Shown one piece after another: positions 27,620-38,709 of a stretch of DNA of 64,000 bases (its first letter is position 1; every line of letters starts with the position of its first letter). Under the pieces are notes generated by a model. That model had not been told where the DNA came from and ran no database searches. It worked only from the letters and a program-made list of their open reading frames with translations. The stretch covers positions 1 through 64,000 of the forward strand of contig JAFEDG010000141.1 in the NCBI GenBank assembly GCA_018241745.1, in the 5' to 3' direction. A program made the position numbers and the translations under genes. The stretch is from Pseudomonadota bacterium (GTDB lineage: Bacteria > Pseudomonadota > Gammaproteobacteria > Burkholderiales > Casimicrobiaceae).

Positions 27620-29079
27620 CGCGCCGCGCTGGCCATCGCCGCCGGCGGGACGACGGGCACGTCCACGTTCCAGCCGCCGCCGATCGCCTTGACGAGCGCG
27701 ACGCTCGCGAGCAGCTGGCGCCCGCGCAGGATCACGAGCGTGCGTTCGTTGTTGAACTGCACGGCCTGCGCCGTGACGACGTTCAGGAACGCCACGATGC
27801 CCGCCTTGTACTGGTTCGTCGTGAGTTCGACGGACCGCTGGGCCGCGTCGACGGCCTGCTGCTGCACGACGGCCTCGTCCGCCAGCACCGCGAGCGTCGT
27901 CAGGTTGTCCTGCACTTCCTGGAACCCCGTCAGCACCGTCGACTTGTACGTCGCGACGGCCGCGTCATAGGCCGCCTCGTTCTGCGCCAGCGCGCTCTTG
28001 CGCAGGCCGCCGTCGAACAGCGGCTGCGCCGCGGACGCGCCGATCGACCACACGGTGGCCGGCAGCGAGAACAGGTTGGCGAAGCTCGAGCCCGTGACGC
28101 CGCCGGCGGCCGCGAGGTTGATCGTCGGGTAGAACGCCGCGGTGGCGACGCCGATCTCGGCGTTCGCCGCCGCGACGCGCCGCTCCGCCGCGGCGATGTC
28201 GGGCCGGCGCTCGAGCAGCTGCGAGGGCAAGCCGGGCGGCACCGACGGCGGCGGCGGCGAGTCGCCCGCCACCGCCAGCGAGAACGACTGCGGTGGCACG
28301 CCGACCAGCACCGCGATCGCGTGCTCGTAGGACGCGCGCGTCGCGCGATTGTCGATTGCCGATGCCTGCGCCGACTTGAGCTGGGCCTCCGCCTGTACGA
28401 CGTCGGCCCGCGCGGCGACGCCCGCGTTGTAGCGGTTCTGCGTGAGGTCGAGCGAACGCTCGTAGGCGTCGACGGTGCGATCGAGCAGCCGCTGGCCACT
28501 GTCCGCCGTGCGCAGCGAGAAATAGTCCTGCGCGAGCTCGGCCTGGATCGACAGCATCGCGCCGGCATATTCGTCGCCCGCCGCCGCAGCGTTGGCCTGG
28601 CTCGCCTCGACGGCGCGCCGCACCTGCCCCCACAGGTCCAGTTCCCAGCTCGCGTTGGCGTCGAAGCTCACCGCATTGCGCGGCTCGGCGTAGGGCGCGC
28701 CTTTTGCGCGCGAGCCGGCGGCGCCGCCGTTGACGACCGGAAAGAGGCCGGCGCGCGCCGTGCCCACCTGCGCCTGCGCGGCACGGTAGTTGGCGTACGC
28801 GACGACGAGCGACGGGTTGGCGCGCATCGCCGCGTCCTCGAGCCGGTTGAGCTCCGGGTCGTTGTAGATCTCCCACCAGTGCCCGCGCGGGAACTGGTCG
28901 GCGGGCGTCGCTTCCTTCCACCCGGCCGGCACGTTGTCGGCCGCCTTGTACGGACCCGGCGCGTCGGCGGCCGGGCGCACATAGTCGGGCCCGACCATGC
29001 AGCCCCCGAGCAGAGCGGCGAGGGCGATGACGGCGAACGGCGTGCGGCGCATGGCACGGTGAACGGGTGCGTTGGGCAT
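27616..29079 (-). CDS. RND efflux outer-membrane factor lipoprotein (NodT/OprM type)
   Basis: A protein of about 487 residues in the outer-membrane factor family. The signal [22 protein letters not shown] has a lipobox (LGGC) and the family's CxxGPDYxRP start. Two repeated coiled-coil halves follow ([56 protein letters not shown]). It completes the tripartite pump encoded upstream. The start is uncertain: ATG 29079 ([15 protein letters not shown]) avoids overlap with the RND gene; ATG 29097 overlaps it by 13 bases and ATG 29052 gives a bare signal peptide. Last gene of the mdt-like operon. Confidence 0.9.
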   Translation of the reverse strand: MPNAPVHRAMRRTPFAVIALAALLGGCMVGPDYVRPAADAPGPYKAADNVPAGWKEATPADQFPRGHWWEIYNDPELNRLEDAAMRANPSLVVAYANYRAAQAQVGTARAGLFPVVNGGAAGSRAKGAPYAEPRNAVSFDANASWELDLWGQVRRAVEASQANAAAAGDEYAGAMLSIQAELAQDYFSLRTADSGQRLLDRTVDAYERSLDLTQNRYNAGVAARADVVQAEAQLKSAQASAIDNRATRASYEHAIAVLVGVPPQSFSLAVAGDSPPPPSVPPGLPSQLLERRPDIAAAERRVAAANAEIGVATAAFYPTINLAAAGGVTGSSFANLFSLPATVWSIGASAAQPLFDGGLRKSALAQNEAAYDAAVATYKSTVLTGFQEVQDNLTTLAVLADEAVVQQQAVDAAQRSVELTTNQYKAGIVAFLNVVTAQAVQFNNERTLVILRGRQLLASVALVKAIGGGWNVDVPVVPPAAMASAAR

Positions 29080-29084
29080 GGGTG

Positions 29085-32000
29085 TCAGGATTGCCATTGG
29101 TGGTCCGGATCGTGGCGGGGGACGGCCGCGGCGCGGGCCTGGCGGCGCGCGACGCGCGCGCGGAACCACAGCCGGAAGCGGTCGAGGTAGAGGTAGACAA
29201 CAGGCGTCGTGTACAGCGTCAGCAACTGGCTCACGAGCAGGCCGCCGACGATCGAGATGCCGAGCGGCCGCCGCAGCTCGGCACCTTCGCCGAAGCCGAT
29301 CGCGAGCGGGATGGCGCCCAGCATCGCCGCGAGCGTCGTCATCATGATCGGGCGGAAGCGGCGGAGGCAGGCCTCGTAGATGGCGTCGCGCGGCGGCACG
29401 TCGCGCTCGCGCTCCGTGCTGATCGCATAGTCGATCATCATGATCGCGTTCTTCTTGACGATGCCGATCAGGAGGATCACGCCGATCAGCGCGATCAGGC
29501 TGAACTCGATGTGAAACGCGAGCAATGCGAGCAGTGCGCCCACGCCGGCCGACGGCAGCGTCGACAGGATCGTGATCGGGTGCACGTAGCTCTCGTACAG
29601 CATGCCCAGCACGATGTAGACGGTGATCAGCGCGGCGAGGATCAGCCACGGCTGGCTCGACATCCCCTGCTGGAACGCGCGCGCCGTGCCCTGGAACGAG
29701 CCGTGCACACTGTTCGGCACGCCGAGCTTGGCAAGTGCGTCGTCGATCGCCGCCTGCGCCTGCGACAGCGACACGCCCTCCGGCAGGCTGAACGAGATCG
29801 TCGACGCCGCGAACTGGCCCTGGTGGTTGACGGCGAGCGGCGTGTTCGTCGGGCCCCAGTGGGCGAACGCGGTCAGCGGGACGGACGTGCCGTCCTTCGT
29901 CTGCACGTACGTCTGCGCGAGCGCCTCCGGACTCTGCCAGTACTGCGGCGCCACTTCCATGACGACCTTGTACTGGTTGAGCGGGTTGTAGATCGTCGAC
30001 ACGGCGCGCTGGCCGAACGCATCGTTGAGCGCCGTGTCGATGTCCTTCGGCGACAGGCCGAGGCGCGCGGCCGCGTCGCGGTCGATCGTCAGCGACGTCT
30101 GCACGCCCTTGTCCTGCTGGTCCGTGCTGACGTCGACGAGCTGCGGCAGGTTGGACAGCGCATAGCGGATCCGCGGCTCCCACGTGCGCAACTGGTCGAG
30201 GTCGTCGGCCTGCAGCGTGTATTGGTAGGCGGCCTGCCCCTGCCGCCCGCCGACGCGGATGTCCTGCGCGGGCACGAGGAACAGGCTGGCGCCGGCCACC
30301 TCCGCGGTCTTCGCGCGGAGGCGCGCAACGACACCGTCGGCGCTGACCTTGCGTGTACCCAGCGGCTTCAGCGTGACGAACATGAAGCCGCCGTTGCGCT
30401 GGCCACCCCCGGTGAACGCGACGACGTTGTCGACGGCCGGGTCCGCGCGCACGATCGCCACGAACTGCGCCATCTTCTGCTGCATCGACTGGAACGAGCT
30501 CGCCTGGTCGGCCTGGATGAAGCCCATCATGCGACCGTTGTCCTGCTGCGGGAAGAAACCCTTGGGGATCACGACATACAGGTAGACGTTGAGCACGACG
30601 GTGGCGCCGAGCACCAGCATCGTGATGACGCCGTGGCGCAACACGACCGTCAGCGAGCGCGCGTACGCGTCGGCGAGCCACGCGAACGCGGCTTCCGCGC
30701 GGCGCGCCCAGCGCCCGGGCTCGCGCTTGGACACGGGCTTCAGGATCCGCGAGCACATCATCGGCGTCGTCGTCAGCGACACGACGAGCGACACGAGGAT
30801 CGCGGCGGACAGCGTCACCGCGAACTCGCGGAACAGGCGGCCGATGATGCCGCCCATCATCAGGATCGGGATGAACACGGCAATCAGCGACAGGCTCATC
30901 GACAGCACGGTGAAGCCCACTTCCTTCGCGCCCGCGAGCGCAGCCCGGTAGGGTTGCATGCCCTCCTCGATGTGGCGCGACACGTTCTCCAGCACGACGA
31001 TCGCGTCGTCGACGACGAAGCCCGTCGCGATCGTCAGTGCCATCAGCGTCAGGTTGTTGAGCGAGAAGCCGGCCACGTACATGACGGCGAACGTGCCGAC
31101 CAGCGACACCGGCACGGCGATGCTCGGGATCACCGCGGCGCGCCAATTGCGCAGGAATGCGAACACGACCAGGATCACGAGCGCAACGGCGATCACCATC
31201 GCGCGCTCGACCTCGTGCAGCGACGCGCGGATCGTCGTCGTCTGGTCCATCACGATGTTGAGGTCGATCGCCTGCGGGATCGCCGCCTGCAGCGAAGGCA
31301 GCAGCGCCTTGATGCGGTCGATCGTCTCGATGATGTTGGCGCCCGGTTGCCGGCTCACGATCAGCAGCACCGAGGGCTTGCCGTTGGACGAGCCGTCGTT
31401 GCGCAGGTCCTCGACGGAGTCCACGACCTGCGCGACGTCCTGCAGTCGCACGGCGGCGCCGTGGTAGTAGCTGACGATCAGCGGCATGTACTCGCTGGCC
31501 GTCTTCGCCTGGTCGTTGGCGCCGATCTGCCACCGCCGCTCCCCGTCCTCGACAGCGCCCTTCGGCCGGTTGGCGTTCGTGTTGGCGATCACCTGGCGCA
31601 CCTGCTCGCCGCTGATCCCGTAGTTGTTGAGCGCCGTCGGGTTGAGCTCGACGCGCACGGCCGGCAGCGAGCTGCCGCCCACCTGCACCTGGCCCACGCC
31701 CTCGACCTGCGACAGCTTCTGCGCGAGGATCGTCGACGCCGCGTCGTACATCTGGCCGCGGCTCAGCGTATCCGACGTCAGCGCGACGATCATGATCGGC
31801 GCGTCGGCCGGGTTCATCTTGCGGTACGTGGGATTGCTGCGCAGGCCGGTCGGCAGCATGCTGCGCGCCGCGTTGATCGCGGCCTGGACGTCGCGCGCGG
31901 CGCCGTCGATGTCGCGCGACAGGTCGAACTGCAGTACGACGCGCGTCGAGCCCAGCGAGCTCGTCGACGTCATCTCGGTGACGCCGGCGATGCGTCCGAG

Positions 32001-32210
32001 CGAGCGCTCGAGTGGCGTCGCCACCGTCGACGCCATCGTCTCGGGGCTCGCGCCGGCGAGGTTGGCCGACACGGCGATCGTCGGGAAGTCCACCTGCGGC
32101 AGCGGCGCCACCGGCAGCAGGTTGAAGCACAGTGCGCCCGCCAGCGCGACACCCAGCGTCAGCAGCGTGGTGGCCACCGGGCGGTCGATGAAGGGCTTCG
32201 CGAGGTTCAT
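29085..32210 (-). CDS. mdtC: RND multidrug efflux transporter, MdtC-like
   Basis: A 1041-residue inner-membrane RND pump protein. It starts [45 protein letters not shown], has [20 protein letters not shown] with the acidic residues of the proton relay in TM4, and [15 protein letters not shown] in TM10-11. Two large periplasmic loops carry porter and docking parts. MdtB and MdtC form a hetero-trimer; in the E. coli complex, MdtC lies distal. It follows the MdtB-like gene by 11 bases. Exports drugs or bile-salt-like compounds by proton antiport; substrates cannot be told from sequence. Confidence 0.92.
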   Translation of the reverse strand: MNLAKPFIDRPVATTLLTLGVALAGALCFNLLPVAPLPQVDFPTIAVSANLAGASPETMASTVATPLERSLGRIAGVTEMTSTSSLGSTRVVLQFDLSRDIDGAARDVQAAINAARSMLPTGLRSNPTYRKMNPADAPIMIVALTSDTLSRGQMYDAASTILAQKLSQVEGVGQVQVGGSSLPAVRVELNPTALNNYGISGEQVRQVIANTNANRPKGAVEDGERRWQIGANDQAKTASEYMPLIVSYYHGAAVRLQDVAQVVDSVEDLRNDGSSNGKPSVLLIVSRQPGANIIETIDRIKALLPSLQAAIPQAIDLNIVMDQTTTIRASLHEVERAMVIAVALVILVVFAFLRNWRAAVIPSIAVPVSLVGTFAVMYVAGFSLNNLTLMALTIATGFVVDDAIVVLENVSRHIEEGMQPYRAALAGAKEVGFTVLSMSLSLIAVFIPILMMGGIIGRLFREFAVTLSAAILVSLVVSLTTTPMMCSRILKPVSKREPGRWARRAEAAFAWLADAYARSLTVVLRHGVITMLVLGATVVLNVYLYVVIPKGFFPQQDNGRMMGFIQADQASSFQSMQQKMAQFVAIVRADPAVDNVVAFTGGGQRNGGFMFVTLKPLGTRKVSADGVVARLRAKTAEVAGASLFLVPAQDIRVGGRQGQAAYQYTLQADDLDQLRTWEPRIRYALSNLPQLVDVSTDQQDKGVQTSLTIDRDAAARLGLSPKDIDTALNDAFGQRAVSTIYNPLNQYKVVMEVAPQYWQSPEALAQTYVQTKDGTSVPLTAFAHWGPTNTPLAVNHQGQFAASTISFSLPEGVSLSQAQAAIDDALAKLGVPNSVHGSFQGTARAFQQGMSSQPWLILAALITVYIVLGMLYESYVHPITILSTLPSAGVGALLALLAFHIEFSLIALIGVILLIGIVKKNAIMMIDYAISTERERDVPPRDAIYEACLRRFRPIMMTTLAAMLGAIPLAIGFGEGAELRRPLGISIVGGLLVSQLLTLYTTPVVYLYLDRFRLWFRARVARRQARAAAVPRHDPDHQWQS

Positions 32211-32221
32211 GCGGCGCGCTC

Positions 32222-35200
32222 TCAGTCCGCGATGCCGTCGGCGGCGGCGCCACGCGGCGCGTGGCCGGCCTCGCGCTCGCGATTGCGCTTGGTGAACCGG
32301 TCGAACGCGAGGTAGATGACCGGCGTCGTGAACAGCGTCAGCACCTGGCTCACGATCAGGCCGCCGACCATCACGAGGCCCAGCGGATGGCGGAGCTCGG
32401 AGCCGACGCCGGTGCCCAGCATCAGCGGCAGCGCGCCCAGCAACGCGGCCATCGTCGTCATCAGGATCGGCCGGAAGCGCAGCAGGCAGGCTTCGTAGAT
32501 CGCGTCGCGCGGCGCCTTGCCCTGCTGCCGTTCGGCGTCGAGCGCGAAGTCGATCATCATGATCGCGTTCTTCTTGACGATGCCGATCAGCAGGATGATG
32601 CCGATGATCGCGATGATGTCGAGGTCGTTGCCGGTGACGATCAGCGCAAGCAGCGCGCCGACGCCGGCCGACGGCAGCGTCGACAGGATCGTGATCGGGT
32701 GGATGTAGCTCTCGTACAGCACGCCCAGCACGATGTACATCGTGACGACCGCGGCAAGGATCAGCAGCAGCGTGTTGTTCAGCGACGCCTGGAAGGCGAG
32801 CGCCGCGCCCTGGAAGTTCGTCGTGATCGACGCCGGCATGCCGAGCTCGGCTTCCACGTTGCGCACGGCGTCGACGGCGGCGCCCAGCGACTGGCCCTCG
32901 GCCAGGTTGAACGACACCGTGGTCGCCGGGAACTGGCCCAGGTGGTTGATGACCAGCGGCGATGCGCGCTCCTCGACGCGCGCGATCGACGACAGCGGCA
33001 CCTGCGTCGCGCCGGCCGCCGTGCCGGTGGCGCCGGTGACCGACGCCGCGACCGTGCTCGTCACCGGCACGTAGATGTCGTCGAGCGTCGCCGGGCCGCG
33101 CTGCATGCCCGGCGCGAGTTCCAGCACGACGCGGTACTGGTTGGCTTGCGTGAAGATCGTCGAGATCAGGCGCTGGCCGAACGCGTTGTACAGCGCAGTG
33201 TCGACGGCGGCCGGCGTGATGCCGAGGCGCCCCGCCGCGTCGCGGTCGATGACGACGTAGGCCTGCAGCCCCTGGTTCTGCGCGTCGGACGCGACGTCGG
33301 TGAACTGCGGCAGCGCGCGCAGGCGCTCGACGAGCTGCGGCGTCCACCTGGCGAGCGCGTCGGCATCGGCGCTTTCCAGCGTGAACTGGTACTGCGTACG
33401 CGCGACGCGATCCTCGATCGTCAGGTCCTGCACCGGCTGCATGTACGCGGTGATGCCGGTGACGTCGTGCGCGCGGCCGGTGAGCCGCCGGATGATCGCG
33501 GCGACGTCGCGGTCGCGGTCGGCCTTGGGCTTCAGGTTGACGAGCATGCGGCCGCTGTTCAGCGTCGTGTTCTGGCCGTCGACGCCGATGAACGACGACA
33601 GGCTCTGCACCGCCGGGTCAGCGAGCAGCACGTTGGCGAGCGCCTGCTGGCGCTCGGCGATCGCGGCAAACGACACGGATTCCGGCGCCTCCGTGACCAC
33701 CTGGATGACGCCGGTGTCCTGCAGCGGGAAGAAGCCTTTCGGCACGACGAAGTACAGCAGCACCGTCAGCGCGAGCGTCGCGATGGCGACGAGCAGCGTC
33801 CAGAACTGGCGATCCAGGACCCACGCCAGCATCCGGCCATACCCGGCGATCACGCGGTCGAACAGGCGCCCCGACTCGCGATACAGCCAGCCCTGCTCCG
33901 CTTCCGGCGTGTGCTTCAGGAGCCGCGCCGACATCATCGGCGTCAGCGTCAGCGACACGACGGCCGAGATCAGGATGGCCACCGCGAGCGTGATCGCGAA
34001 CTCGCGGAACAGCCGGCCGACGACGTCCTGCATGAACAAGAGCGGGATCAGCACGGCGATCAGCGAGATCGTCAGCGAGATGATCGTGAAGCCGATCTCG
34101 CCGCTGCCCTTCAGCGCCGCCGCCATCGGCTTCTCGCCGTTCTCGATGTGGCGTGCGATGTTCTCGATCATCACGATCGCGTCGTCGACGACGAAGCCGG
34201 TGGCGATCGTCAGCGCCATCAGCGTCAGGTTGTTGATCGAGAACCCGGCCAGGTACATGACGCCGAACGTGCCCACCAGCGACAGCGGCACGGCCACGCT
34301 GGGGATCAGCGTCGCGGCACCGTTGCGCAGGAACAGGAAGATCACGAGCACGACGAGCGCGATCGCGAACAGAAGCTCGATCTGCACGTCGTGCACGGAC
34401 GCGCGGATCGTCACCGTGCGGTCGGTCAGCAGCTGCACGGACACATCGGCCGGCAGGCTTGCACTAAGCGTCGGCAGCAGCGCCTTGATGCTGTCGGCCG
34501 TCTGGATCACGTTCGCGCCTGGCTGCCGCTGGATGTTGAGGATGACGGCCGGCTTGTCGTTGGCCCACGCGTGCAGCTTGGAGTTCTCGGCGCCGTCGAC
34601 GACGGCGGCCACGTCGGACACGCGCACCGGCGCGCCGTTCTTGAACGCGACGATCAGGTTGCGGTATTCGTCCGCCGACTTGAGCTGGTCGTTGGCGTCG
34701 ATCGTCGACGCGCGTGTCGGCCCGTCGAAGCTGCCCTTGGCCTGGTTCACGTTCGCATTGGCGATCGCCGTGCGCAGGTCGTCCATCGACAGCCCGAGCG
34801 CCGCGAGCGCCTTCGCGTTGGCCTGCACGCGCACCGCCGGGCGCTGGCCGCCGCCGATGCTGACGAGCCCCACGCCCGGAAGCTGCGAAATCTTCTGGGC
34901 GATCCGCGTGTCGACGAGATCCTCGAGCTTGGGCAGCGTCATCGTCGGCGACGTGATGCCCAGCGTGAGGATCGGCGCGTCGGCGGGGTTGACCTTGCTG
35001 TAGATCGGCGGCTGCGGCAGGTCGGAGGGCAGCAGGTTGCTGCCCGCATTGATCGCCGCCTGCACCTCCTGCTCGGCGGTATCGAGCGACACGTCGAGGC
35101 TGAACTGCAGCGTGATCACCGACGCGCCGCCGGAACTCGACGACGACATCTGGTTGAGCCCCGGCATCTGCCCGAACTGGCGCTCGAGCGGCGCCGTCAC

Positions 35201-35386
35201 CGAAGACGTCATCACGTCCGGCGACGCGCCGGGGTACAGCGTGACGACCTGGATCGTCGGGTAGTCGACCTCCGGCAGCGCCGAGATCGGCAGCAGCCGG
35301 TACGCGACGATGCCCGCCAGGAAGATGGCGACCATCAGCAACGAGGTCGCCACCGGCCGCAGGATGAAAAGGCGCGACGGGTTCAT
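32222..35386 (-). CDS. mdtB: RND multidrug efflux transporter, MdtB-like
   Basis: A 1054-residue RND transporter. [59 protein letters not shown] is the family start; [23 protein letters not shown] holds the TM4 proton-relay acids; [24 protein letters not shown] lies in TM10-11. It lies six bases after the MdtA-like gene. Order A-B-C matches the E. coli mdtABC operon. A non-standard insert [23 protein letters not shown] in the second periplasmic loop is Thr/Ala/Gly-rich. Confidence 0.92.
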   Translation of the reverse strand: MNPSRLFILRPVATSLLMVAIFLAGIVAYRLLPISALPEVDYPTIQVVTLYPGASPDVMTSSVTAPLERQFGQMPGLNQMSSSSSGGASVITLQFSLDVSLDTAEQEVQAAINAGSNLLPSDLPQPPIYSKVNPADAPILTLGITSPTMTLPKLEDLVDTRIAQKISQLPGVGLVSIGGGQRPAVRVQANAKALAALGLSMDDLRTAIANANVNQAKGSFDGPTRASTIDANDQLKSADEYRNLIVAFKNGAPVRVSDVAAVVDGAENSKLHAWANDKPAVILNIQRQPGANVIQTADSIKALLPTLSASLPADVSVQLLTDRTVTIRASVHDVQIELLFAIALVVLVIFLFLRNGAATLIPSVAVPLSLVGTFGVMYLAGFSINNLTLMALTIATGFVVDDAIVMIENIARHIENGEKPMAAALKGSGEIGFTIISLTISLIAVLIPLLFMQDVVGRLFREFAITLAVAILISAVVSLTLTPMMSARLLKHTPEAEQGWLYRESGRLFDRVIAGYGRMLAWVLDRQFWTLLVAIATLALTVLLYFVVPKGFFPLQDTGVIQVVTEAPESVSFAAIAERQQALANVLLADPAVQSLSSFIGVDGQNTTLNSGRMLVNLKPKADRDRDVAAIIRRLTGRAHDVTGITAYMQPVQDLTIEDRVARTQYQFTLESADADALARWTPQLVERLRALPQFTDVASDAQNQGLQAYVVIDRDAAGRLGITPAAVDTALYNAFGQRLISTIFTQANQYRVVLELAPGMQRGPATLDDIYVPVTSTVAASVTGATGTAAGATQVPLSSIARVEERASPLVINHLGQFPATTVSFNLAEGQSLGAAVDAVRNVEAELGMPASITTNFQGAALAFQASLNNTLLLILAAVVTMYIVLGVLYESYIHPITILSTLPSAGVGALLALIVTGNDLDIIAIIGIILLIGIVKKNAIMMIDFALDAERQQGKAPRDAIYEACLLRFRPILMTTMAALLGALPLMLGTGVGSELRHPLGLVMVGGLIVSQVLTLFTTPVIYLAFDRFTKRNREREAGHAPRGAAADGIAD

Positions 35387-35392
35387 CGCGCG

Positions 35393-36859
35393 TCAGCCCG
35401 GTGGCGGGCCTCCGGGCGGTGGTCCACCGGCGGGCGGGCTGCCGTCGCCCCGGTTGCCGGCATTGCCAGGGCTGTCGGCATTGCGGCGGCCTTTGCCGTT
35501 GCTGGCGCCCTTGCCTTCGGTGCCGGCGGCACCCGCCCCGCCGGCGGCACCGGCCGCGCCCGCACCCCGCGTCCGGCGCGCGCCGGTCGGCGTCACCGTC
35601 GTGTCGCGCGACACCGTTTCCACGGTCATGCCTTCGCGCAGGCGGTCGGTGCCGTCGACGACGACGACGTCGCCCGGCGCCACGCCGCGGGTGATGACGG
35701 TGGTCTCGCCGTCGACCGGTCCCACGTTGACCACCTTGATCGACACCGTCTTGTTCGCGTCGACGACGTAGACGAACGTGCCTTGCGTGCCGCGCTGCAC
35801 GGCGGCCGACGGGACGACCGTCGCGTCGGGGATCGTCGTCACCAGCATCCGCACGTTGACGAACTGGTTCGGGAACAGCGCGCTGTCGGTGTTCGCGAAC
35901 TCGGCCTTCAGCTTGACCGTGCCCGTCGCGACGTCGATCTGGTTGTCCATCGTCAGGACCTTGCCCGTCGCGAGCTTGGCGGTCTGGTCGCGATTCCACG
36001 CGTCGACCGGCAGTGCGCCGGCCTTCATCGATGCCTGGACCTGCGGCACGTTCGTCTCGGGGATCGTGAACACGACGTCGATCGGCTGCAGCTGCGTAAT
36101 GACGACGATGCCGCTCGCGTCCGCCGCGTGGACGATGTTGCCGACGTCCACCTGGCGCAGGCCCAGGCGCCCTGCAATCGGCGCCGTGATCTTCGTGAAC
36201 GAGAGTTGCAGCTTGGCCGCGTCGAGGTTGCCCTGGTCCGACGCGATCGTGGCCTCGTACTGCGCGACCAGCGATGCCTGCGTATCGACCTGCTGGCGCG
36301 CGATGGAGTCCTGCGCGAGCAGCGTCTGGTAGCGGGCGAGGTCGGCCTTGGCATTGGCGAGCAACGCGCGGTCCTTCTGCAGCGTGCCGTCGGCCTGCGT
36401 GACCTGCACGGCAAACGTCCGCGGGTCGATCTCTGCCAGCACGTCACCGGCCTTCACGTAGTCGCCTTCCTTGAAGTTGATCCGCAGCAGCGGGCCGTCG
36501 ACGCGCGGCCGCACGGTCACCGTCGCCCGTGGCGTCACCGTCCCCAGCGCGCTCAGGTAGACCGGGAAGCTGGCCGTGCGCGCAGTCGCCGTGGCGACCG
36601 GCGCCGGCTTCGCGTTGGGGTCGAAGCGCCCACGGCCCGGCGCCGATGCGGCCGGCGCGGCGGGCGCCGCCGCATCGCTGCCGTGCAGGAAATGCCACGC
36701 GGCCCAGGCCACTGCGGCCAGCAGCAGGACGCCGAGCACGATCCAGCCGGTGCGGCGGCGCGGCGCTTGTTCTGGCGCAAGCGGGACTGCCGCCGCGCGG
36801 GCGGGCGCGTAGGGGGCGGGCCGCGGCGGGGGCGGCACGTTGGATTCATCGGGAGTCAT
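35393..36859 (-). CDS. mdtA: RND periplasmic adaptor protein, MdtA-like
   Basis: A 488-residue membrane-fusion protein. A proline-rich N-terminal cytoplasmic stretch precedes one membrane anchor (GWIVLGVLLLAAVAWAAWHFL). The barrel-sandwich half-motifs are RPRVDGPLLRINFKEGDYVKAGDVLAEIDPRTF and ITAPIAGRLGLRQVDVGNIV, split by an alpha hairpin. The C-terminal ~60 residues are low-complexity (Gly/Ala/Asn, ending GGPPPGGPPPG), longer than E. coli MdtA's tail. First gene of the operon mdtA-mdtB-mdtC-OMF; the promoter must lie in 36860-37135. Confidence 0.92.
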   Translation of the reverse strand: MTPDESNVPPPPRPAPYAPARAAAVPLAPEQAPRRRTGWIVLGVLLLAAVAWAAWHFLHGSDAAAPAAPAASAPGRGRFDPNAKPAPVATATARTASFPVYLSALGTVTPRATVTVRPRVDGPLLRINFKEGDYVKAGDVLAEIDPRTFAVQVTQADGTLQKDRALLANAKADLARYQTLLAQDSIARQQVDTQASLVAQYEATIASDQGNLDAAKLQLSFTKITAPIAGRLGLRQVDVGNIVHAADASGIVVITQLQPIDVVFTIPETNVPQVQASMKAGALPVDAWNRDQTAKLATGKVLTMDNQIDVATGTVKLKAEFANTDSALFPNQFVNVRMLVTTIPDATVVPSAAVQRGTQGTFVYVVDANKTVSIKVVNVGPVDGETTVITRGVAPGDVVVVDGTDRLREGMTVETVSRDTTVTPTGARRTRGAGAAGAAGGAGAAGTEGKGASNGKGRRNADSPGNAGNRGDGSPPAGGPPPGGPPPG

Positions 36860-37135
36860 GGCGGGTGTCGTTGTTTATCGTTGTCGTGCCGGGCCCGGCC
36901 GCAGGGGCCGTGGGTTGAGTCTCAATGTAGGGTTTGGTTGCACGGCTACTGTGAAGAAATCGTCAAGACCGGCGTCCACTCGCAACGAACTGTAACGACG
37001 GGCGGATGCGCCGTTTTCCGCCGCGCCGTCCGTCTGCCCGCCGTGCCGTCCGTACGCCCTGCAACCCCGTCCGGCCAGCGCCGGCGTTAATTTAGCCAGG
37101 CGGACAACAGGGTGGGCGCCACCCACGGGGGATCC
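36860..37135. other. noncoding region between divergent mdtA and GNAT gene
   Basis: 276 bases with no open frame I trust. Its middle part (about 36915-36990) is less GC-rich than its surroundings and probably carries the mdtA promoter. No BaeR-type box or clear palindrome was recognised. Confidence 0.5.
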
Positions 37136-37672
37136 ATGCTACGTCCTGCGCATATCGGTCACCTTGCGATGCTGCGCGCATTGATCCGCGACGGCGCCCG
37201 CGACGGCGCGTTCGACCCCGCGCTCGCCTGGGATTCGCCCCACGCGGACCGCTTCTTCACCGAGTTGCGCCAGGCGTTGAAGACCGGCTACTTCGTCATC
37301 ACGAACGAGCGCACCGGCACGCTGGAGACCGTCGCGGTGCCCGGCTACGTGTACTGGCCCGACGACGACGCCCCCGGCGCGCCCCCCGCGGGATTCGGGC
37401 TGTTCCGGGCCATCGGCGACGGCTACGAGCTGTGGCTTGCGGGCCTCGAGACGTCGCTGCGCGGCAAGGGGCACGGTCGCAGCATGCTGCAGGCGCTGTT
37501 CGCGACGCCAACGGGCAGGCGCACCCGCCACATGCGCGTCCGGCGCTCGGCGCGCCACGCGCAAGCGATCGCGCGGCTGCTGGAGGAACAGGGCTTCACG
37601 CCCACGCGCGAGACGACGACCGAGACGTGGTTCGTGCGCGCCAGCGACGCCCGCGCGCCGGCGTCGGCCTGA
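37136..37672 (+). CDS. GNAT-family N-acetyltransferase
   Basis: A 178-residue GNAT protein. The acetyl-CoA pyrophosphate-binding motif A is LETSLRGKGHGRSMLQALF (RGKGHG, about residues 112-130). A C-terminal FTPTRETTTETWFVR follows. The substrate is unknown. Start ATG 37136 is preceded by a GGGGGA stretch. Opposite to mdtA and convergent with the DedA-rhodanese gene, with only two bases between stops. Confidence 0.75.
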   Translation: MLRPAHIGHLAMLRALIRDGARDGAFDPALAWDSPHADRFFTELRQALKTGYFVITNERTGTLETVAVPGYVYWPDDDAPGAPPAGFGLFRAIGDGYELWLAGLETSLRGKGHGRSMLQALFATPTGRRTRHMRVRRSARHAQAIARLLEEQGFTPTRETTTETWFVRASDARAPASA

Positions 37673-37674
37673 CG

Positions 37675-38613
37675 TCAGGCGGCGGCTCGCTCCTCGACGT
37701 CGCCGCCGACGGCGATCCACGCATCGATGCCGCCGACGAGCGGCCGCACGCGCTCGAACCCCTTGGCGCGCAGGATCTGCGCCGCGCGCTTGGCCGACGC
37801 TTCGTTCGGGCAGCCGCAGTAGAACACGATGTCGCGGTCGCGCGGCAGATCGGGCGCGGCGCGGACGATGTCGTCGAGGTCCAGCAGGCGCGCGCCGGGG
37901 ATGTGCGGGCGCGAGCGGTGCGCCAGAGCCGAGCCGACGTCGATGATCAGGAACTCGTCCCCGCGTTCCCGGCTGTCGCGCAGCTCGTCGACGGTGATCT
38001 GCGACGCTTCGACGAAGCGCGCGAGCCGCACGCGCTGCCACGCCTTGTAGCCGATCCAAGCGCCGAGCAATGCGGCGAGCACGATGCCGGCACCCGCCGC
38101 GTGCGCGGCAACCCAGGCCAGCAGCGCGAGCACGCCGTCGGCAAACAGCCAGCCGGCGCCCATCGCGACGCCCACCCACAGCGACGCGCTCGCGAACGCC
38201 GCCAGCGTGAAGCGCGGCAGCGGCATCTTCAGCGTGCCCGCGATCGGCGGCCCGACGGCCGCGAAGCCCGGCACGAACTTGGACACGATCAGCGAATAGA
38301 AGCCCCAGCGCTCGAAGATGCCTTCCGCCTCGCGCACGCAGGTGTCCGGCGACAGCGAGATGCGGCACAGCGTGCGCAGGATCCGGTAGCCGTAGCGACG
38401 GCCGGCGAAGTACCAGAGGTGGTCGGACAGCATCGACGCCAGCACCGCCGCCGCGAAAATCGCAGGCGCCGACAAGCGGCCGGCGCTCGCCAGCGCGCCG
38501 GCGACGACGAGCGTCGGCACGGCCGGGACCGGTACGCCGACCTGCTCGACGAACACGTTGACGCCCACGAACAGGGCGCCGTAGCGGATCAGGTCGGCGA
38601 GCAGCAGGTCCAT
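37675..38613 (-). CDS. DedA-rhodanese fusion membrane protein
   Basis: A 312-residue protein. Residues 1-190 form a DedA/SNARE-associated membrane domain (FVEQVGVPVPAVPTLVVAGALAS; WGFYSLIVSKFVPGFAAVGPPIAGTLKMP, with the conserved FxPGxR-like region here reading KFVPGFAAVGP). Residues 200-310 are a rhodanese domain: FLIIDVGSALAHRSRPHIPGARLLDL and IVFYCGCPNEASAKRAAQIL, the active Cys being in YCGCPNE. DedA proteins help lipid translocation and envelope homeostasis; the rhodanese part may handle persulfide sulfur on the cytoplasmic side. The fusion itself is known in proteobacteria. Confidence 0.87.
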   Translation of the reverse strand: MDLLLADLIRYGALFVGVNVFVEQVGVPVPAVPTLVVAGALASAGRLSAPAIFAAAVLASMLSDHLWYFAGRRYGYRILRTLCRISLSPDTCVREAEGIFERWGFYSLIVSKFVPGFAAVGPPIAGTLKMPLPRFTLAAFASASLWVGVAMGAGWLFADGVLALLAWVAAHAAGAGIVLAALLGAWIGYKAWQRVRLARFVEASQITVDELRDSRERGDEFLIIDVGSALAHRSRPHIPGARLLDLDDIVRAAPDLPRDRDIVFYCGCPNEASAKRAAQILRAKGFERVRPLVGGIDAWIAVGGDVEERAAA

Positions 38614-38695
38614 CGGGCACGGGTGGCAACGGGGACAGGATGAACGGTGGGGCCGGCTCCTGCGCGAAGCAAGTCACGCGCGGCGCGTCCGGCAT

Positions 38696-38703
38696 GCTAA
38701 CGT
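38696..38703 (+). promoter_or_regulatory. extended -10-like box next to the start of the 38710 gene
   Basis: TGCTAACGT (38695-38703) has the TGn extension and a TAACGT hexamer ending six bases before the ATG at 38710. No Shine-Dalgarno sequence lies between. The transcript would start at or near the start codon. No -35 box stands out. Confidence 0.45.
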
Positions 38704-38709
38704 AAGCCC

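Noticed and set aside
29085-35386. The two RND genes as a tandem duplication artefact
   Set aside because: They differ throughout and match the MdtB and MdtC pattern, which normally forms hetero-trimers.
32261-37090. Plus-strand open frame of over 1600 codons
   Set aside because: Antisense to mdtB, mdtA and the upstream region. Composition is dominated by Arg, His, Asp and Val from reversed codons, with no domain visible.
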